A DNA stretch of 64,000 bases, taken from positions 36,197,331 to 36,261,330 of the forward strand of contig OY804583.1 in the NCBI GenBank assembly GCA_963680875.1. The letters run 5' to 3'. Position numbers and translations under genes: made by a program. This DNA is from Bathymodiolus brooksi. Its lineage: Eukaryota; Mollusca; Bivalvia; Mytilida; Modiolidae. This document shows positions 57,601 through 64,000 of the stretch, piece after piece (position 1 is the first letter of the stretch; the number at the start of each line of letters is the position of its first letter). Under the pieces are notes generated by a model. That model was not told the DNA's origin. It saw nothing but the letters and a program-made list of their open reading frames with translations, and ran no database searches.

Positions 57601-60600
57601 GCTATGTATCTAGTACATCAGTATATTTCTGTTATGTATCTAGTACATCGGTATATTTCTGTTATGTATCTAGTACATCGTATATTTCTGTTATTTATTT
57701 AGTTCATTGGTATATTTCTGTTATGTATCTAGTACATCGTATATTTCTATTATGTATTAGTACATTGGTATATTTCTGTTATGTATCTAGTACATCGATA
57801 TATCTCTGTTATGTATCTAGTACATCGGTATATTTCTTTTATCTATCTAGTACATCAGTATATTTCTGCTATGTATCTAGTACATCAGTATATTTCTGCT
57901 ATGTATCTAGTACATTGGTATATTTCTATTAGGTATCTAGTACATTGGTATATTCTGTAATGTATCTAGTACATCGGTATATTTCTGTTATGTATCTAGT
58001 ACATCAGTATATTTCTGCTATGTATCTAATACATCAGTATATTTCTGCTATGTATCTAGTACATCGGTATATTTCTGCTATGTATCTAGTACATCGGTAT
58101 ATTTCTGTTATTTATCTAGTACATCAGTATATTTCTGTTATGTATCTAGTACATCAATATATTTCTGCTATGTATCTAGTAAATCAGTATATTTTTGTTA
58201 TATATCTAGTACATCAGTATATTTCTGTTATGTATCTAGTACATCAGTATATTTCTGTTATGTATCTAGTACATCAGTATATTTCTGCTATGTATCTAGT
58301 ACATCAATATATTTCTGCTATGCATCTAGTAAATCAGTATATTTTTGTTATATATCTAGTACATCGGTATATTTCTGTTAGGTATCTAGTACATCAGTAT
58401 ATTTCTGTTTTGTATCTAGTACATCGGTATATTTCTGTTATGTATCTAGTACATTGGTATATTTCTGTTATGCATCTAGTACATCATTATATTTCTGCTA
58501 TGTATCTAGTGCATCGGTTTATTTCTGTTATGTATCTAGTACATCAGTATATTTCTGTTATGTATCTAGTTCATCGGTATATTTCTGCTATGTATCTAGT
58601 ACATTGGTATATTTCTGTTATGTATCTAGTACATCGGTATATTTCTGTTATGTATCTAGTATATCAGTATATTTCTGTTATGTATCTAGTACACGGATAT
58701 ATTTCTGTTAGGTATCTAGTACATCAGTATATTTCTGCTATGTATCTAGTACATCAGTATATTTCTGTTATGTATCTAGTACATCGGTATATTTCTGTTA
58801 TGTATCTAGTACATCGGTATATTTCTGTTATTTATTTAGTACATTGGTATATTTCTGTTATGTATCTAGTACATCGTATATTTCTATTATGTATTAGTAC
58901 ATTGGTATATTTCTGTTATGTATCTAGTACATCGATATATCTCTGTTATGTATCTAGTACATCGGTATATTTCTTTTATCTATCTAGTACATCAGTATAT
59001 TTCTGTTATGTATCTAGTACATCAGTATATTTCTGCTATGTATCTAGTACATTGGTATATTTCTATTAGGTATCTAGTACATTGGTATATTCTGTAATGT
59101 ATCTAGTACATCAGTATATTTCTGTTATGTATCTAGTACATCAGTATATTTCTGCTATGTATCTAATACATCAGTATATTTCTGCTATGTATCTAGTACA
59201 TCGGTATATTTCTGTTATGTATCTAATACATCAGTATATTTCTATTATGTATCTAGTACATCGGTATATTTCTGTAATGTATCTAGTACATCGGTATATT
59301 TCTGTTATTTATCTAGTACATTGGTTTATTTCAGCTATGTATCTAGTACATCGGTCAATTTCTGTTATGTATCAAGTACATCAGTATATTTCTGCTATGT
59401 ATCTAGTACATCGGTATATTTCTGTTATGTATCTAGTACATCAGTATATTTCAATTATGTATCTAGTACATCGGTATATTTCTGTTTTGTATCTAGTACA
59501 TCGGTATATTTCTGTTATTTATCTAGTACATTGGAATATTTCTGTTATGTATCTAGTACATCGGTATATTTCTTTTATCTATCTAGTACATCAGTATATT
59601 TCTGCTATGTATCTAGTACATCAGTAAATTTCTGTTATGTATCTAGTACATCAGTATATTTCTGCTATGCATCTAGTACATTGGTATATTTCTGCTATGT
59701 ATCTAATACATCGGTATATTTCTGTTATTTATCTAGTACGTCAGCATATTTCTGTTATGTATCTAGTACACCGAAGTATTTCTGTTATGTATCTATTACA
59801 TCAGTATATTTCTGTAATGTATCTAGTACATCAGTATATTTCTGCTATATATCTAGTACATCAGTATATTTCTGCTAGGTGTCTAGTACATCGGTATATT
59901 CTGTTATGTATCTAGTACATCGGTATATTTCTGCTATGTATCTAGTACATCAGTATATTTCTGTTATGCATTGAGTACATCAGTATATTTCTGTTATGTA
60001 TCTAGTACATCAGTATATTTCTGTTATTTATCTAGTACATCAGTATATTTCTGTTATATATCGAATACATCAATATATTTCTGTTATGTATCTAGTACAT
60101 TGCTATATTTCTGTTATGTATCTAGTACATTGCTATATTTCTGCTATGTATCTAGTACTTCAGTATATTTCTGCTATGTATCTAGTAAATCAGTATATTT
60201 TTGCTATATATCTAGTACATCAGTATATTTCTGCTATGTATCTAGTACATCAGTATATTTCTGTTATTTATCTAGTACATCAGTATATTTCTGTCATGTA
60301 TCTAGTACTTCGGTATATTTCTGTTATTTATCTAGTACATCAGTATATTTCTGCTATGTATCTAGTACACGGGTATATTTCTGCTAAGTATCTAGTACAT
60401 CAGTATATTTCTGTTATGTATCTAGTACATTGGTATATTTCTGTTATTTATCTAGTACATCAGTATATTTCTGCTATGTATCTAGTACACGGGTATATTT
60501 CTGTTATTTATCTAGTACATCAGTATATTTTTGCTATGTATCTAGTACATCAGTATATTTTTGTTATATATCTAGTACATCAGTATATTTCTGCTATGTA

Positions 60601-63400
60601 TCTAGTACATCAGTATATTTCTGTTATGTATCTAGTACATCGGTATATTTCTGCTATGTATCTAGTACATCAGTATATTTATGTCATGTATCTAGTACTT
60701 CGGTATATTTCTGTTATATATCTAGTACATCGGTATATTTCTGCTATGTATCTAGTACATCGGTATATTTCTGCTATGTATCTAGTACATCGGTATATTT
60801 ATGTTATGTATCTAGTACATTGGAGTATATCTGTTATGTATCTAGTACATTAGTATATTTCTGCTATGTATCTAGTACATCGGTATATTTCTGTTATGTA
60901 TCTAGTACATCAGTATATTTCTGTTATGTATCTAGTTCATCGGTATATTTCTGCTATGTATCTAGTACATCATTATATTTCTGTTATGTATCTAGTACAT
61001 CATTATATTTCTGCTATGTATCTAGTGCATCGGTTTTTTCTGTTATGTATCTAGTACATCAGTATATTTCTGTTATGTATCTAGTTCATCGGTATATTTC
61101 TGCTATGTATCTAGTACATTGTTATATTTCTGCTATGTATCTAGTTCATTGGTATATTTCTGTTATGTATCTAGTACATTGGTATATTTCTGTTATTTAT
61201 CTAGTACATCAGTATATTTCTGCTATGTATCTAGTACATCAGTATATTTCTGTTATGCATTGAGTACATCAGTATATTTCTGTTATGTATCTAGTACATC
61301 AGTATATTTCTGTTATTTATCTAGTACATCAGTATATTTCTGTTATATATCGAATACATCAATATATTTCTGTTATGTATCTAGTACATTGCTATATTTC
61401 TGTTATGTATCTAGTACATTGCTATATTTCTGCTATGTATCTAGTACTTCAGTATATTTCTGCTATGTATCTAGTAAATCAGTATATTTTTGCTATATAT
61501 CTAGTACATCAGTATATTTCTGCTATGTATCTAGTACATCAGTATATTTCTGTTATTTATCTAGTACATCAGTATATTTCTGTCATGTATCTAGTACTTC
61601 GGTATATTTCTGTTATTTATCTAGTACATCGGTATATTTCTGCTATGTATCTAGTACACGGGTATATTTCTGCTAAGTATCTAGTACATCAGTATATTTC
61701 TGTTATGTATCTAGTACATTGGTATATTTCTGTTATTTATCTAGTACATCAGTATATTTCTGCTATGTATCTAGTACACGGGTATATTTCTGCTATGTAT
61801 CTAGTACACGGGTATATTTCTGTTATTTATCTAGTACATCAGTATATTTTTGCAATGTATCTAGTACATCAGTATATTTCTGCTATGTATCTAGTAAATC
61901 AGTATATTTTTGTTATATATCTAGTACATCAGTATATTTCTGCTATGTATCTAGTACATCAGTATATTTCTGCTATGTATCTAGTACATCGGTATATTTC
62001 TGCTATGTATCTAGTACATCAGTATATTTCTGTCATGTATCTAGTACTTCGGTATATTTCTGTTATTTATCTAGTACATCGGTATATTTCTGCTATGTAT
62101 CTAGTACATCGGTATATTTCTGCTATGTATCTAGTACATCAGTATATTTCTGTTATGTATCTAGTACATCGGTATATTTATGTTAAGTATCTAGCACATT
62201 GGAGTATATCTGTTATGTATCTAGTACATCAGTATATTTCTGCTATGTATCTAGTACATCAGTATATTTCTGTTATGTATCTAGTACATCAGTATATTTC
62301 TGTTATGTATCTAGTTCATCGGTATATTTCTGCTATGTATCTAGTACATCATTATATTTCTGTTATGTATCTAGTACACCATTATATTTCTGCTATGTAT
62401 CTAGTGCATCGGTTTTTTCTGTTATGTATCTAGTACATCAGTATATTTCTGTTATGTATCTAGTTCATCGGTATATTTCTGCTATGTATCTAGTACATTG
62501 GTATATTTCTGCTATGTATCTAGTTCATTGGTATATTTCTGTTATGTATCTAGTACATTGGTATATTTCTGTTATTTATCTAGTACATCAGTATATTTCT
62601 GCTATGTATCTAGTACACGGGTATATTTCTGTTAGGTATCTAGTACATCGGTATATTTCTGCTATGTATCTAGTACATCAGTATATTTCTGTTATGTATC
62701 TAGTACATCGGTATATTTCTGCTATGTATCTAGTACATCGGTATATTTTTGTTATTTATTTAGTACATTGGTATATTTCTGTTATGTATCTAGTACATCG
62801 GTATATTTCTATTATGTATTAGTACATTGGTATATTTCTGTTATGTATCTAGTACATCGATATATCTCTGTTATGTAACTAGTACATCGGTATATTTCTT
62901 TTATCTATCTAGTACATCAGTATATTTCTGTTATGTATCTAGTACATCAGTATATTTCTGCTATGTACCTAGTACATTGGTAAATTTCTGTTAGGTATCT
63001 AGTACATTGGTATATTCTGTTATGTATCTAGTACATCGGTATATTTCTGTTATGTATCTAGTACATCGGTAAATTTCTGTTATTTATCTAGTACATCAGT
63101 ATATTTCTGCTATGTATCTAATACATCAGTATATTTCTGCTATGTATCTAGTCCATCGGTATATTTCTGTTATGTATCTAATACATCAGTATATTTCTAT
63201 TATGTATCTAGTACATCGGTATATTTCTGTTATGTATCTAGTACATCGGTATATTTCTGTTATTTATCTAGTACATTGGTTTATTTCAGCTATGTATCTA
63301 GTACATCGGTAAATTTCTGTTATGTATCTAGTACATTGGTATATTTCTGTTATGTATCTAATACATCAGTATATTTCAGCTATGTATCTAATACATCAGT
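51641..63400 (+). repeat. 11.9-kb super-repeat of the satellite, copy 2
   Basis: Copy 2 of the block above. It diverges from copy 1 by few substitutions per kb by eye, a 90-base insertion near 54.5 kb and a 30-base one near 63.1 kb. After about 63.4 kb the order switches to monomers like those at 47.8 kb ('tagtacgtcagcatattt', 'gtacaccgaaatattt'). Just before copy 2 (51490-51600) are monomers like those at 48.4-48.5 kb. Both edges therefore look like recombination joints. Confidence 0.85.
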
Positions 63401-64000
63401 ATATTTCTATTATGTATCTAGTACATCTGGAAATTTCTGTTATGTATCTAGTACATCAGTATTTTTCTGCTATGTATCTAATACATCAGTATATTTCTGT
63501 TATGTATCTAGTACATCGGTATATTTCTGTTATTTATCTAGTACATTGGTATATTTCTGTTATGTATCTAGCACATCGGTGTATTTCTTTTATCTATCTA
63601 GTACATCAGTATATTTCTGCTATGTATCTAGTACATCTGTAAATTTCTGTTATGTATCTAGTACATCAGTATATTTCTGCTATGCATCTAGTACATTGGT
63701 ATATTTCTGCTATGTATCTAGTACATCGGTATATTTCTGTTATTTATCTAGTACGTCAGCATATTTCTGTTATGTATCTAGTACACCGAAATATTTCTGT
63801 TAGGTATCTAGTACATCAGTATATTTCTGCTATGTATCTAGTACATCAGTATATTTCTGTTATGTATCTAGTACATCGGTATATTTCTGTTATGTATCTA
63901 GTACATCGGTATATTTCTGTTATTTATTTAGTACATTGGTATATTTCTGTTATGTATCTAGTACATCGTATATTTCTATTATGTATTAGTACATTGGTAT

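Larger units (their letters stand above)
37893..64000 (+). repeat. 30-bp satellite DNA, about 870 monomers, running off the window
   Basis: The monomer reads 'tatgtatctagtacatcag' then 'tatatttctgt'. Common variants are ctgt/ctgc, cag/cgg/tgg, tatg/tatt/tata and tagt/taat. Thirty bases keep the frame, so two plus-strand frames stay open as MYLVHQYISV and VYFCYVSSTS repeats (up to 382 codons). The third has TAG in every unit and the minus strand is closed. Monomers of 29 or 27 bases (for example at about 40767, 40971, 41747 and 41822) break the frames repeatedly, which argues against coding. There are no spacers and no interrupting elements in 26 kb. Each monomer holds CTAG and GTAC sites. Bent-DNA spacing (three helical turns) is plausible. 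Centromeric or heterochromatic function is possible but not shown. Confidence 0.97.

Noticed and set aside
37922..63803. Long open reading frames (up to 382 codons) of MYLVHQYISV or VYFCYVSSTS repeats
   Set aside because: They follow from a 30-base unit lacking stops in two frames. One-base deletions shared by all higher-order copies break both frames repeatedly, there is no unique N- or C-terminus, and two overlapping frames are equally open.
37893..64000. CRISPR array
   Set aside because: Monomers are head to tail with no unique spacers, there are no cas genes, and the surroundings are eukaryotic transposons.
37893..64000. Hammerhead ribozymes in every satellite monomer (minus strand reads actgatgtactag...gaaatatac)
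   Set aside because: The core has CTGATGT instead of CTGATGA and no stem II can form between the two core halves, so the resemblance is partial and coincidental.

Overview
This window looks like repeat-dominated, AT-rich, non-coding nuclear DNA of an invertebrate animal, most likely a bivalve mollusc. The reasons are: tRNA-derived SINEs whose 3' tail ends in a 'gtggcgttaaacacca' block (a tail I associate with molluscs), non-LTR retrotransposon relics, hAT-like DNA transposons, a TRIM-type B-box exon of the kind expanded in mussels, and intergenic repeats such as 'gcctgtaccaagtc' that I recall from mytilid DNA. The species call is inference. No intact host gene, rRNA or canonical tRNA gene was found, and nothing looks bacterial.

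Layout. 1-12.9 kb is one nested transposon assemblage. A decayed LINE (endonuclease and reverse transcriptase, plus strand) is split by three DNA transposons: a 170-bp MITE (1457-1626), a 4.6-kb hAT-like element (1775-6370) and a 5.7-kb element (7099-12815). Each is flanked by a 5-bp target duplication, and at two of the three sites removing the element plus one copy rejoins the LINE reading frame (the third lies in the LINE 3' UTR). The 4.6-kb element carries a hammerhead-ribozyme-like motif inside a (TA)n-flanked insert. The 5.7-kb element carries a broken 2.5-kb transposon gene. 12.9-19 kb holds LINE tails, three SINE families and a 27-bp minisatellite. 19.0-19.8 kb is a compound tetranucleotide microsatellite with about 164 pure TTCC units. 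20.2-23.6 kb is a 33-bp satellite (about 103 copies) and 24.2-28.2 kb a 56-bp satellite. 28.2-37.9 kb is a mix of SINEs, short tandem arrays (62, 30, 16, 43 and 52 bp), a truncated B-box reading frame and dispersed elements. From 37.9 kb to the window end is a single 30-bp satellite of about 870 monomers.

The 30-bp satellite is the dominant object. It is organised on several levels: 30-bp monomers, a 510-bp (17-mer) unit, about 1.1-kb and 4.0-kb blocks, and an 11.8-11.9-kb super-repeat, with shared one-base deletions acting as tags that trace the duplications. A small diverged array of the same monomer lies 8 kb upstream at 29.5 kb. Long open frames in the satellites result from unit lengths divisible by three and are not credible genes.
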